From: Arthrobacter sp. ISL-28
GTDB taxonomy: Bacteria; Actinomycetota; Actinomycetes; Actinomycetales; Micrococcaceae
NCBI RefSeq assembly: GCF_018613875.1
Contig: NZ_JAGGPJ010000019.1
Location: forward strand, 1-64,000
Length of the DNA: 64,000 nt
Direction of reading: 5' to 3'
Under the pieces are notes generated by a model. That model was not told the DNA's origin. It did no database searches and worked only from the letters and a program-made list of their open reading frames with translations. Both the position numbers and the translations under genes were made by a program. Of this stretch, positions 43,534 through 52,330 are shown piece after piece. Each line of letters opens with the position of its first letter. Position 1 is the stretch's first letter.

Positions 43534-43602
43534 CGGTCAATGTTCACATTCTGCGGCGCGCGCCGCCTCGGAAGAGTCGTCCTCCAATAGTCCTCCGGAA
43601 TA

Positions 43603-43642
43603 GAGAAAGCGGCTTCCTCACTGCCTGGGGAGCCGCTTTCTC
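43603..43642 (-). terminator. Terminator after the penicillin-binding protein gene
   Basis: Stem GAGAAAGCGGCT (43603-43614) with AGCCGCTTTCTC (43631-43642), 12 bp perfect, 16-base loop. On the minus strand it follows the PBP stop at 43672 and insulates the LysR gene. Confidence 0.8.
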
Positions 43643-43671
43643 ATGCTGATGCTGCTGCAGGAGCGTTCCAG

Positions 43672-45675
43672 CTAGCCGGCAGCCACCAGGAACTTCTTCA
43701 GGAGCGGCCCGGACGTGGTGGCACCCAGCCCGCCCTCCTCAACAAAGACCGCCACGGCCAGATCACCGTGGGCAGCGATGATCCAGGCGTGGGTCTTGGG
43801 CGGGTTCTCATCACCGAACTCGGCCGTGCCGGTCTTGGCCCCCACGGGTTCGCCCGGCACGTCGGCAAGGAACCCTGCATGCCCGGACGTCACCACAGCG
43901 CGCATCATGTCGGCGAGGGAGGCTGCTTCAGCCTTTGTCACCGGCTTTTCGGCTGTTTGGGCGGGGGCTTCGGCGGTAACGGTCGACGACGGCGCGGCAC
44001 CTTCGGCGGGCTGCGTGCCCGCCGCTTCGCTGGCGCCGGGTGACGCAGCCTGGGCGGCGTCCGGGTTGAGGACCAGCACCGGCGACACCGGCGCACCCTT
44101 CGCCACGGAAGCGGCCATGATGGCGGCGGACAGCGGCGACATCAGCACCGTGCCCTGGCCGATCATGGCCGCGGCGTGCTCGGTGCCTTTGGCTTCGCCA
44201 GGAACGGAACCAAGAAAAGCGTCTGCCCCCAGCTTCGGGGCCTCCACTGCCACACCCAGCGACGTGGCCGCTGACTCAAGCTGAGCCTGCGACACCTTGT
44301 CCCGCACCGAAATGAAGGCCGTGTTGCAGGAATGGGCGAAGGCGTCGCGCAGCGTGACCGAACCCAGCGATTCTTCGGGGTAGCCTTCGGCGTTCTTGAA
44401 CTTGCGCCCGTCCACGGTGAGCGTAGGGGTGCATTCCACCTTCGAATCAGGCGTGAATCCGCTGCGCAGCATGGCCAGCGAGTCCACCACTTTGAAGGTG
44501 GAACCAGGCGCGTACTGACCCAGCATGGCAGTGTTGTAGCCGTTGCTACCGGGACCTGATGCCGCGGCGAGGACGGCTCCCGTGGAAGGCCGGAGGGCCA
44601 CGATGGCGGAGGCAGGCTTGACGCCGACGAGGGTGTCCTCGGCGAGCTGCTGCAGCTTGGGGTCGAGGGTGGTCTTCAGTGGGGTGCCCGGCGCGGCAGG
44701 GATCTCGAACACCGTGCGCCGTGGATCAGTCGGGGCTGCCTGGATTTCCTCCCTCGTCAGGTCCGCGCGCTGGACGCGGATCACGGTGCCCGCTGTGCCG
44801 CGGAGCTGCGCGTCATACTGCTGCTGCAATCCGCCGGTTCCGATGACATCGCCGGCGGTCAGGGCGCCGTCGGACTTTTCGATCTGTTCCGCACTGGCCT
44901 CACCCACGGTTCCCAGTACAGCGCGGGCAAAGCTGCGCGTGGGGGCCAGGGGCAGCTTGTCGGCGATGGCGCGGCCGCCCGGGATGGCTTCGATCTGGGC
45001 ATCGGTGACAGAGCGGCTGCTGGTGTCACGAAGCGTGATTGCGGGAACGAAGGCTTCCGGACCCGACGCCTTTACCTGCTGGACGTAGGCCGCGGGGTCG
45101 ATGCCCACCAGTTTTGCCAGCTTGGTCGCTGCATCAGCGGGATCCGCACCGCCCAGCTGCGGCTTGTCGATGCCCACGTTGACCACAGGCCGGTAGGTGA
45201 CGAGCTGGACATCCTGGGCGCCGAGGATGTCTGCGCGCTGAGGGGTTTGCGTGGATTTGCTGAGAATTTCCCCTTCGGCGAGGTCGGGCACGAGCAATCC
45301 GGGAGACCAGACCGTCAGCCACTTGTCACCGGATTTCCGGAGCTCAGCGGAAACGGTGTACTTCCATTCCGCGGAGTCAATCTTCCAGCTGTAGTTCAGC
45401 GGGAAGCGGGCCGTGTCCGCCTCGAGCTTGAGATCACCCGCTTCAACGGACGGCTTGACCGGGTCCAGTGCCTTAAAAACCTGGTTCAGCTGATCGTTGG
45501 CAACGTCGGAGGCCCGGCCGTCAAACGCGACGGGGCGTAGATCCAGGCCCGCCACTGCCGACGCCAGCTGCTTGGCGGCTGCCTGGGCACCGCTGCGGCC
45601 GTCATCGCAGGCCACCAGAGATGTACCAAGAATGAGTCCAATGAGAGCAAGTGCAATTTTTTTAGAGTTCCCCAC
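43672..45675 (-). CDS. Class B penicillin-binding lipoprotein with NTF2-like (MecA-N) domain
   Basis: 667 residues from the GTG at 45675. Lipoprotein signal KKIALALIGLILGTSLVAC; NTF2-like MecA-N domain at about 35-150; PBP dimerisation region to about 300; transpeptidase domain with the active-site STFK (YAPGSTFKVVDS), SCN (AHSCNTAFIS) and KTGT (VGAKTGTAEFGD). An inserted Ala/Pro/Thr-rich loop interrupts the domain near 555-600. It cross-links peptidoglycan outside the membrane; the fold is that of low-affinity PBPs. CATAAT ends six bases before the GTG (leaderless), which rules out the 33-codon extension upstream. Confidence 0.93.
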   Translation of the reverse strand: MGNSKKIALALIGLILGTSLVACDDGRSGAQAAAKQLASAVAGLDLRPVAFDGRASDVANDQLNQVFKALDPVKPSVEAGDLKLEADTARFPLNYSWKIDSAEWKYTVSAELRKSGDKWLTVWSPGLLVPDLAEGEILSKSTQTPQRADILGAQDVQLVTYRPVVNVGIDKPQLGGADPADAATKLAKLVGIDPAAYVQQVKASGPEAFVPAITLRDTSSRSVTDAQIEAIPGGRAIADKLPLAPTRSFARAVLGTVGEASAEQIEKSDGALTAGDVIGTGGLQQQYDAQLRGTAGTVIRVQRADLTREEIQAAPTDPRRTVFEIPAAPGTPLKTTLDPKLQQLAEDTLVGVKPASAIVALRPSTGAVLAAASGPGSNGYNTAMLGQYAPGSTFKVVDSLAMLRSGFTPDSKVECTPTLTVDGRKFKNAEGYPEESLGSVTLRDAFAHSCNTAFISVRDKVSQAQLESAATSLGVAVEAPKLGADAFLGSVPGEAKGTEHAAAMIGQGTVLMSPLSAAIMAASVAKGAPVSPVLVLNPDAAQAASPGASEAAGTQPAEGAAPSSTVTAEAPAQTAEKPVTKAEAASLADMMRAVVTSGHAGFLADVPGEPVGAKTGTAEFGDENPPKTHAWIIAAHGDLAVAVFVEEGGLGATTSGPLLKKFLVAAG

Positions 45676-45681
45676 CGCGCT

Positions 45682-45687
45682 ATTATG
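45682..45687 (-). promoter_or_regulatory. -10 element of the PBP gene (leaderless start)
   Basis: On the minus strand CATAAT is followed by AGCGCG and then the GTG start at 45675. This is the same -10 to start spacing seen at csoR, the thioesterase, PAP2-kinase and other genes in the window. Confidence 0.6.
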
Positions 45688-45818
45688 CCCTTTTTGCCAG
45701 GCGGTCGTGTGCCAGGCCGAGTCCGGGTACCTCGGCCATTTTGGAAGCGACACGCCACTCGGCGGGGATCTCAAATGTCCGTGGCCGGGAACCGGGAGCC
45801 AGGGAGCTTACGGCCGGC

Positions 45819-47258
45819 TCAAATACCAAGCGCCGGAACGTCGAGACCGAATATGTCCTTGAGTGCATACTTGGCCGCATGAAAGCCGGGCATCCCTGTA
45901 ACGCCGGGGCCCGGGGGCGTGGAGGAGGAACACAGGTAGACGCCGCGGGCAGGGGTCCGCCACGGAACCGGGGACACTACCGGGCGCTGCAGCAGGCCCC
46001 TGACATCCAGCAGTCCCGCGCTGAAATCGCCGCCGACATAGTTCTCGTTGTAGGCGGCCAGCTCGGTGGCCGTGGTGACCTTGTATTTGAGAAGCACGTC
46101 CTGGAATCCCGGGGCGAAGCGTTCCAGCTGAGCGATGACGGTCTCGCCCATGTCCACCGTGGACCCTGCAGGTACATGGCAATAGCTCCACAGGATGTGC
46201 CGGCCGCTGGGAGCACGGCTGGGATCAAACGGGGACGGCTGCGACACGAGGACGTAGGGCCGCTCGGGGTGCCTCCCGGCGCTGACATCGTTTTCGGCCT
46301 GGGCCATCTCGGCCCTGGTGCCACCAACGTGCACGGTGCCGGCATCCGCCAATCCGGGGCCTGCCCACGGCACCGGACCGGACAGTATGAAGTCCACCTT
46401 GCAGGCGCCATTGCCGAAGCGGAACGCCTCCAACGCACGGCGGTAGGAGGCGGGGAGCCGGTTTCCAGCAATCCGGGAAAGCGCGGGCGGCGCCACATCC
46501 AGCAGGACGGCCCTGGCTGGCTCAAGCTCCGCCAGCGACGACACCGCGTATCCCGCCTGGATAACGCCTCCGTGCGCCTCAATATCTTTAACCATGGCGG
46601 TGGCAATCGCCGAAGATCCGCCCACCGGAATGGGCCAGCCGTCCACGTGCGCCAGCGTATTCAGCAGCAGGCCCGCCCCCGCGGCGGCAGGGGACGGGAG
46701 GCGCGACACCGCATGGGCCGCGACCCCGCTGACCAGGGCAGGTCCCCGATCCCCCCTGAACCGGAGGTTCCACAGCGGCGATCCCTGTTCCAGCGTTCGA
46801 AGACCCAGGATCGCGGCGGAAATCGGATGCGCCGGGATACGCAGCAGCTGATCGGACGTCGTCTCCAGAATGCCGCCGAGGCGCCGGACGAGCGGAGCCA
46901 TGAGCCTCCGGTAGGCGTGGCCGTCACGTCCAAGTTCATCGGCAGTGCGGTCCAGGGAGCGGTAGGCCAGCGCAACTCGCCCACGATCCAGCGGCGAACC
47001 AAACTGGACCTTCGGCAGGACCAGGTCGATGCGTGCGGCAAGCTCGAACGCCCTGAAAAACGGCGACGCAAGCGCCATGGGATGCACGGCCGAACAGACA
47101 TCGTGCCAGTGATCCTCCTCGATGACCTGCAAGGTCCGGGTGCCGCCGCCGATCTCTTCCGCCGCCTCGTACACATGCACTTTCAGGCCAGCACGGGCCA
47201 TGACCACGGCCGCTGCGAGCCCGTTTGGTCCGGAGCCGACGACGGCGACATCAGGCAT
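45819..47258 (-). CDS. FAD-dependent NAD(P)/FAD oxidoreductase, phytoene-desaturase-like
   Basis: 479 residues from the ATG at 47258 (MPDVAVVGSGPNGLAAAVVMARAG, a Rossmann dinucleotide motif at 4-28, then YEAAEEIGGGTRT). The C-terminal FAD contact is SSSTPPGPGVTGMPGFHAA. Typical of the CrtI/amine-oxidase-like superfamily with no assigned reaction; the substrate may be an isoprenoid or lipid. It overlaps the end of the GT87 glycosyltransferase gene by eight bases, so they are translated together; linkage of a polyprenyl-type glycosyltransferase with a phytoene-desaturase-like enzyme is suggestive. Confidence 0.88.
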   Translation of the reverse strand: MPDVAVVGSGPNGLAAAVVMARAGLKVHVYEAAEEIGGGTRTLQVIEEDHWHDVCSAVHPMALASPFFRAFELAARIDLVLPKVQFGSPLDRGRVALAYRSLDRTADELGRDGHAYRRLMAPLVRRLGGILETTSDQLLRIPAHPISAAILGLRTLEQGSPLWNLRFRGDRGPALVSGVAAHAVSRLPSPAAAGAGLLLNTLAHVDGWPIPVGGSSAIATAMVKDIEAHGGVIQAGYAVSSLAELEPARAVLLDVAPPALSRIAGNRLPASYRRALEAFRFGNGACKVDFILSGPVPWAGPGLADAGTVHVGGTRAEMAQAENDVSAGRHPERPYVLVSQPSPFDPSRAPSGRHILWSYCHVPAGSTVDMGETVIAQLERFAPGFQDVLLKYKVTTATELAAYNENYVGGDFSAGLLDVRGLLQRPVVSPVPWRTPARGVYLCSSSTPPGPGVTGMPGFHAAKYALKDIFGLDVPALGI

Positions 47259-48720
47259 CGCGGGCAGCCGTCCGCCAAGGAAGGACTGACGCTGAGGGAC
47301 GCAGGGGATTGAGCCGAAGCCAGTCAGCGGAGCCATCGAAGGGCCCGCCTTGGGGGTCATCCAGAAAATGCCGGCGAACCGGGTCATAGTGCGGATCCCA
47401 GATGTCGAAAACGATCCGGCCCATAAGATATGTCGTTGCGAGCATATGTGCTGTCACTGCCAGCACGTAGTAGGGCATATCAATGTTGTGCTGTGAAACG
47501 CCGCCACTGGTCACTTGGCCAAGATACATCCAGATGGCAGCCCAGTGCAGTCCTTCGATTCCCTGCCAGACCAGGAAATCCCGCCACCGCGGACGCGCCA
47601 GTGCCAGCAGGGGAATCAGCCAGATCACGAACTGGGGGGAGTAGACCTTGTTGGTCAAAATGAAGGCTGCAACGATCAGGAACGCCAGCTGGGCGAGACG
47701 CGGCCGCCGCGGTGCTGTCAGCGCCAGCACCGCAATGAGGACGCAGGCCACCAGGAAGACGTACAGCGCAAGGGTGTTGATGGCCTCGGGCGTGAGGATG
47801 ATCCAGCCGATCCGCTCTGCCACCAGGTTGTAGGCGAACCAAGGCGAACTGAAGCCGGCCGGGCGGTCCTGGGTGAACTCGAAGAAATATTTCCAGCCGG
47901 CCAGGTCCTTGGCTGCAAAGGGCACGTTGACCAGCAACCATGCCGCTGCGGCAGCACTGGCAGGGACCACGAAGGCCTGGATCTTGCCGGTGCGCAGGGC
48001 CAGCAGGAGGATCGCACCGAAGATCAGGACGGGGTAGAGCTTCGTGGCAGTTCCCAGCCCTATCAGGACCCCGGCCATGACCAGCCGCTCCTTCGAAAAA
48101 AAGTACATGCCAAGCGCCAGCAGGGCCACGGCCCACATATCCCAGTTGATCATGCCGGCCAGGACGATCCCCGGGGCCAGCGCCACCATGGCGGCATCCC
48201 AAGGGCGTCGCCGGGCCATCCGGGCCGTCGCGAGCACGGTGACGATCCAGACAGCAGCGACCAGCGTTGCGTTGACGTCGAAGTAACCCAGGACCCGCGA
48301 ATCCGTAACGCCTCTCCCTGGGACGAGCAGCGCCGTTACTCCCGCGATGAGGCCCATCAGGACGGGGTACTCGAACAGCACGCCCTCCGTGAAGAAGGGG
48401 AAGGCGCCATTACCCAGTCCGCGGTTGCGGAACAGCTCCGGAAAATCTGAATAGCAGGTGGAGTAAAACTGGGACGGCGTTTGCCAGCCGTTGACACGGC
48501 AGTAGTTCTTGATGAGAATTCCGGCCAGCGCTGCGATCACAGTGAGGATAATCAGGACACGCTCCACTGTGAAGAACCCGGGGGAGACGATCCCCGGGGC
48601 CGAGCGCCGGCCCAAGGGGCCGCCTACCAGTTCCGTAAAGTTGCTCAGAAGCCGGTCGCTGCGGCTAGGCACCACCAAGCTTGCACGCTTTCGGTGGGGC
48701 GGCGGCTGTATCTCCTGCAT
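47251..48720 (-). CDS. GT87-family polyprenol-phosphate-dependent glycosyltransferase
   Basis: 489 residues with about ten to eleven membrane helices. A GT-C fold is indicated by the outer-loop acidic/aromatic motifs (FPFFTEGVLFEYPVL, and GMINWDMWAVALLALGMYFFSKERLVMAGVLIGLGTATKLYPV), as in mycobacterial GT87 mannosyltransferases and Rv0051. It would transfer a sugar from a polyprenyl phosphate donor on the outer membrane face. In M. tuberculosis a GT87 gene lies near rpsF-ssb-rpsR-rplI; here it is 25 kb away, with accessory genes between. TAAGCT ends seven bases before the ATG. Confidence 0.88.
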   Translation of the reverse strand: MQEIQPPPHRKRASLVVPSRSDRLLSNFTELVGGPLGRRSAPGIVSPGFFTVERVLIILTVIAALAGILIKNYCRVNGWQTPSQFYSTCYSDFPELFRNRGLGNGAFPFFTEGVLFEYPVLMGLIAGVTALLVPGRGVTDSRVLGYFDVNATLVAAVWIVTVLATARMARRRPWDAAMVALAPGIVLAGMINWDMWAVALLALGMYFFSKERLVMAGVLIGLGTATKLYPVLIFGAILLLALRTGKIQAFVVPASAAAAAWLLVNVPFAAKDLAGWKYFFEFTQDRPAGFSSPWFAYNLVAERIGWIILTPEAINTLALYVFLVACVLIAVLALTAPRRPRLAQLAFLIVAAFILTNKVYSPQFVIWLIPLLALARPRWRDFLVWQGIEGLHWAAIWMYLGQVTSGGVSQHNIDMPYYVLAVTAHMLATTYLMGRIVFDIWDPHYDPVRRHFLDDPQGGPFDGSADWLRLNPLRPSASVLPWRTAARDA

Positions 48721-48730
48721 GGCTCCGAGC

Positions 48731-48865
48731 TTACCGGGGCATCTGCTGGCGCATCAGGACATCGACGTCTTCCCGGTTCCGGTCGAGCAGCCGGCCGTCG
48801 AACTGCGGCTGCCGGTCCACCTCAGGTTTACGGCTGGAAAGAAGCTCTTTAAGCTTGCGAAGCAT
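48731..48865 (-). CDS. Small charged protein (44 aa) upstream of the GT87 gene
   Basis: Begins MLRKLKELLSSRKPEVDRQ and ends VDVLMRQQMPR. The ATG at 48865 is preceded by AAGGAGGTGAATGCC, one of the strongest ribosome-binding sites in the window, with eight bases to the start. The stop is ten bases before the GT87 start. Basic amphipathic N-terminal helix, no membrane segment. No family recognised; it may be a small regulator or a translational primer for the glycosyltransferase. Confidence 0.6.
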   Translation of the reverse strand: MLRKLKELLSSRKPEVDRQPQFDGRLLDRNREDVDVLMRQQMPR

Positions 48866-49202
48866 GGCATTCACCTCCTTAGGAGTAATTACGGGAACGG
48901 GCAACATCAGGCAGGCAAGATGCAATTCCGGGCATGACAAATAAGCCCAGGTGAATTCATCAAGGAGCGGCACAAATAGACAGGGAAATGCGCGGCGCGA
49001 ATAAGGAAACATCGCATTCGCGATGAAAGGCCTGAACCGACAGCGCTGCAGACCCCAACAGGAAGCGGGTTCTGAATTATGGGGGTGCTGCGCAACCGCG
49101 TGATTCCGCAAGGTCAGACCGCCGTGGTCAGGAAATCCTCGAAAGAGGCAGGATTATTGTCCTGCTATCCCTGCCCCGGTAGAAGCACCGGGAGCAGCAG
49201 AG
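48866..49202. other. AT-richer gap with hairpins upstream of the 44-aa ORF
   Basis: About 340 bases without a convincing gene. On the minus strand two hairpins directly follow the 31-aa ORF: 49171-49197 (CTGC + CCCGGT / ACCGGG + GCAG with one bulge) and 49148-49165 (GCAGGA / TCCTGC, 6-base loop). No T run follows them. Composition is visibly less GC-rich than neighbouring genes. A regulatory leader is the most economical reading. Confidence 0.45.
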
Positions 49203-49298
49203 TCAGGAGCCGGCGAGTCCGGAATGAGGGCGCGGGACAGCTGCGAAGGCCGGGAACGCGGTGATGATCAACGTCCATCTGCTAGTCAAAGTAATCAT
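49203..49298 (-). CDS. Short ORF with strong ribosome-binding site (31 aa), possible leader peptide
   Basis: Starts MITLTSRWTLIITAFPAF at the ATG 49298, preceded by AAAAGGAGGTTGGGAAA, and stops TGA at 49203-49205. Hydrophobic core followed by a Pro/Arg/His/Ser tail. The strong ribosome-binding site and the hairpins right after the stop recall leader-peptide control, but there is no run of a single amino acid. Upstream to 49467 the DNA is AT-rich and probably holds the promoter. Confidence 0.42.
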   Translation of the reverse strand: MITLTSRWTLIITAFPAFAAVPRPHSGLAGS

Positions 49299-49467
49299 TT
49301 TCCCAACCTCCTTTTCCGCTCTGCCGTTGCATCGGCTGACTGGCCGGCCAACGTGCGCCATGACCCCGGCAAATCGCTCTGGGGTCAGAAATAAAAGTAC
49401 ACCAGGAATGATGCGGCTGACTACTTAATTCTCAAACAAGTTTTGGGAGTCGCTAATAAGAACATTC

Positions 49468-50049
49468 TTAGAGTCCCCAGCGGACAATGGCGGGAGTCCT
49501 TTTATCCCAGCCCAGGGTGCAGACTTTTGCAGTACCCAGGATGAAATGCCGGCCTTCTTCCGGAGCGAGTTCCAGCCACCGGGCTGTGAGGATCCGGGAG
49601 AAATGTCCGTGCGCCACGATCAGGACGTTGTCCAGGCCGGACTCCAGGACTCGGGCGACGATCTTATCCGCGCGGGCCGCGACATCCTGCAGCGTCTCAC
49701 CGTTGGGAACCCCGTGGGTCCAGATCAGGTAATCCGGGTTGTCCTTGCGGATCAGGTCCGAGCTGACGCCTTCGTAGTCACCGTAATCCCATTCGATCGC
49801 GAGCGGCTCGTGGACGGCGTCCGGAAATCCGGCGAGTTCGGCGGTCCGGCGGGCGCGGCGGAGCGGTGAGGTGAGTACGAGGTCAAAATCCACGCCGTCC
49901 AGGACCTTGCGGGCCTCCACAGCCTGCTGCTCGCCTTCCACCGTCAGCGGCAGGTCGGTCAGCCCCGTGTACTGGCCGCTCTTGGACCACTCGGTCTCAC
50001 CGTGCCGCAGGATCCAGAGCTGGGGACGGGCGATGTTGGCGGGGTGCAC
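49468..50049 (-). CDS. Histidine phosphatase family protein (phosphoglycerate-mutase-like)
   Basis: 193 residues with the catalytic LRHGETEWSKSGQYTG motif at 14-29 (phospho-acceptor His in RHG), Arg in SPLRRARRTAELAG near 65, and the second His in IVAHGHFSRIL near 146. The size and Glu/Arg set fit a broad-specificity acid phosphatase rather than a true mutase. GTG start at 50049 is immediately after the TAA of pcnA, with GAGGAG ten bases upstream, so it is co-translated with pcnA. Confidence 0.9.
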   Translation of the reverse strand: MHPANIARPQLWILRHGETEWSKSGQYTGLTDLPLTVEGEQQAVEARKVLDGVDFDLVLTSPLRRARRTAELAGFPDAVHEPLAIEWDYGDYEGVSSDLIRKDNPDYLIWTHGVPNGETLQDVAARADKIVARVLESGLDNVLIVAHGHFSRILTARWLELAPEEGRHFILGTAKVCTLGWDKRTPAIVRWGL

Positions 50050-51570
50050 TTAGGGCTCCTCAGTAGGGGAAGGTTCAACGTCGGCGGGGGTCTTTACGGA
50101 GGCGGATGCCGTGGGCTGCGGTGCTTCAGACGAGGATTCGGGCTGCTGCGCCCACCAGGCGCGCAGCTTTGCCTCGGCGTCGGACGTCTCAAGCGGGCCG
50201 TTTTCCATCCGTTCCTCCAGCAGGAACTTGTACGCCCTGCCCACCACGGGCCCTGGCCTGAGCCCGAGCAGGGCCATGATCTGGGCCCCGTTGAGGTCCG
50301 GGCGCACGGCGTCCAGGGATTCCTGCTCGCGGAGGGCGGCGATTCTGTCCTCGAGGTCGTCGTAGGCGAACGCGAGCCGCTCGGCCTTGCGCTGGTTGCG
50401 GGTAGTGACGTCTGAGCGGGTGAGGCGGTGGAGGCGCTCGAGCAGCGGGCCGGCGTCGGTGATGTAGCGCCGGACGGCGGAGTCGGTCCACCCCGCGTCG
50501 CCGTAACCGTAGAAGCGCATGTGGAGCTCCACGAGGCGGGCCACGGCTTTGATGGTGTCGTTGTCGAAGCGGAGCGTCTTCATCCGCTTCGCGGTGAGTT
50601 TGGCGCCCACCATGTCATGGTGGCGGAAGCTGACCCCGCCGCCCGGTTCGAAGCGGCGCGTAGCCGGCTTCCCGACGTCGTGCATCAGCGCCGCGAACCG
50701 CAGGACGAAATCGGGTCCCGGCACCGGGCCATCGCCGTCGGTCTCAAGGCTGGCAGCCTGCTCCAGGACCTGGAGCGAGTGCTGGTACACGTCCTTATGG
50801 CGGTGGTGTTCATCGGCTTCAAGGCGGAGGGCGGACACTTCGGGCAGCACGAATTCGGCCAGGCCGGTGTCCACCAGCAGGTCAATGCCGACGCGCGAGT
50901 GCCGGCCGCAGATGAGCTTGACCAGTTCATCGCGCACGCGCTCGGAAGAGATGATGGTGATCCGCTCGGCCATCTGGGTCATCGCGAGCCGGACGTCGTC
51001 ACGGACGGACACGCCCAGCTGGGACGCAAAGCGGGCCGCACGCATCATGCGCAGCGGATCGTCCGAAAAGGACGCCTCGGGGGCGCCCGGGGTGGCCAGA
51101 ACCGAGGCGTGGAGGTCCCGGACGCCGCCGAACGGGTCGATCAGCTCCATCGACGGCAGCCGGAGCGCCATCGCGTTAATGGTGAAGTCCCGCCGGAGCA
51201 GGTCATCCGTGAGCGACGATCCGAACGCCACCACCGGCTTGCGGGATTCCGGATCGTAGGCCTCGGCGCGGTACGTGGTGATCTCGATCTGGAAGCCGGC
51301 CTTGCGCATGCCGATCGTTCCGAAGGCGCGCCCGATCTCCCAGAAGTTGTCAGCCCACTTCTTAATCAGCGTCACGGTCTGGTCGGGCGTGGCGTCGGTG
51401 GTGAAGTCGAGGTCGGGGGACGTTCGGCCAAGAAACAGGTCCCGGACCGGCCCGCCCACAAGGGACAGCTCGTGACCGGCGTCCACGAAGCGCTGGCCGA
51501 GCTCCAGGACCACCGGGTCCACCTGGAAGTCGACGGTGTGGAGATCAGTCTTTTGATGTGCGTGCGCCAT
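50050..51570 (-). CDS. pcnA: CCA tRNA nucleotidyltransferase
   Basis: 506 residues. Class II nucleotidyltransferase head with LVGGPVRDLFLG and the catalytic DLDF pair near 51-57, the RRDFTINAMAL motif near 125, DDPLRMMRAARFASQL near 170; then an HD domain (VLRFAALMHDVGKPATRRF near 300), typical of actinobacterial enzymes. It adds or repairs the 3'-CCA of tRNAs. A Ser/Thr/Pro-rich tail of about 30 residues is probably disordered. Divergent from the Nudix gene, the arrangement also found in mycobacteria. Confidence 0.95.
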   Translation of the reverse strand: MAHAHQKTDLHTVDFQVDPVVLELGQRFVDAGHELSLVGGPVRDLFLGRTSPDLDFTTDATPDQTVTLIKKWADNFWEIGRAFGTIGMRKAGFQIEITTYRAEAYDPESRKPVVAFGSSLTDDLLRRDFTINAMALRLPSMELIDPFGGVRDLHASVLATPGAPEASFSDDPLRMMRAARFASQLGVSVRDDVRLAMTQMAERITIISSERVRDELVKLICGRHSRVGIDLLVDTGLAEFVLPEVSALRLEADEHHRHKDVYQHSLQVLEQAASLETDGDGPVPGPDFVLRFAALMHDVGKPATRRFEPGGGVSFRHHDMVGAKLTAKRMKTLRFDNDTIKAVARLVELHMRFYGYGDAGWTDSAVRRYITDAGPLLERLHRLTRSDVTTRNQRKAERLAFAYDDLEDRIAALREQESLDAVRPDLNGAQIMALLGLRPGPVVGRAYKFLLEERMENGPLETSDAEAKLRAWWAQQPESSSEAPQPTASASVKTPADVEPSPTEEP

Positions 51571-51718
51571 AGTTACTTAAGCTTGTCAGAAAACCATCCC
51601 CGACCGCACCAAATCACGGTCTTTGCGGGGATAGGGCTGGAAAGAGCGTCATATGCAGTCCATCTTCAAGCCATGTTCCGGTCATCACCACAGGGCAAGA
51701 GTCGTTAGAGTGGAGTGC

Positions 51719-52267
51719 ATGGCCCATCCCGTACCGAGCGCCCCCGGCAGGAGGACGAACCCACCGTTGCCGTCGGCAATCGGTGCCCATGTCGCGCCTG
51801 CCCCGCACTCGGCTCCGGCCTCCCTCCCCACGGTCGAGGAAATCTCCGCCGGCGGCGTCGTGGTGGACACCTCCGACGACGAACTGAAGGTCGCGATCAT
51901 CGCCCGCCTTAACAGGGGCGGACGTCTGGAATGGTGCCTGCCGAAGGGCCATCCGGAAGGTCGGGAAAACAACGAGGAAGCCGCCGTCCGTGAGATCGCC
52001 GAGGAGACCGGCATCGACGGCAAAATCCTGGCCCCGCTGGGCAGCATCGATTACTGGTTCACGGTCAGCGGGCACCGGGTGCACAAAACGGTTCACCACT
52101 ACCTCCTCCGGGCTACCGGCGGCGAGCTGACGATCGAAAACGATCCCGACAAGGAAGCAGTGGATGTTGCCTGGGTACCGATCCATGAGCTTGCCCGGAA
52201 ACTCTCCTTTCCCAACGAACGCCGCATTGCGGACCTGGCCCGCGAAGTCCTGCCAGAGCACCTCTAG
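51719..52267 (+). CDS. Nudix hydrolase (MutT4-like)
   Basis: 182 residues from the ATG at 51719. The Nudix box G-x5-E-x7-REUxEExGU is complete in GHPEGRENNEEAAVREIAEETGI (about 75-97). A Pro-rich disordered segment of about 38 residues precedes the domain, which begins EISAGGVVVD. By position next to pcnA and murJ it is the counterpart of M. tuberculosis mutT4 (Rv3908), a nucleotide-pool or dinucleotide pyrophosphohydrolase. TAGAGT ends seven bases before the ATG; a longer start at 51653 is unlikely. Confidence 0.9.
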   Translation: MAHPVPSAPGRRTNPPLPSAIGAHVAPAPHSAPASLPTVEEISAGGVVVDTSDDELKVAIIARLNRGGRLEWCLPKGHPEGRENNEEAAVREIAEETGIDGKILAPLGSIDYWFTVSGHRVHKTVHHYLLRATGGELTIENDPDKEAVDVAWVPIHELARKLSFPNERRIADLAREVLPEHL

Positions 52268-52330
52268 CGCACCCCGGTCCCATTCCCTGTCTCCCTGGGT
52301 TACCGCTTTAATGCACGCGCGGGTGAGACG

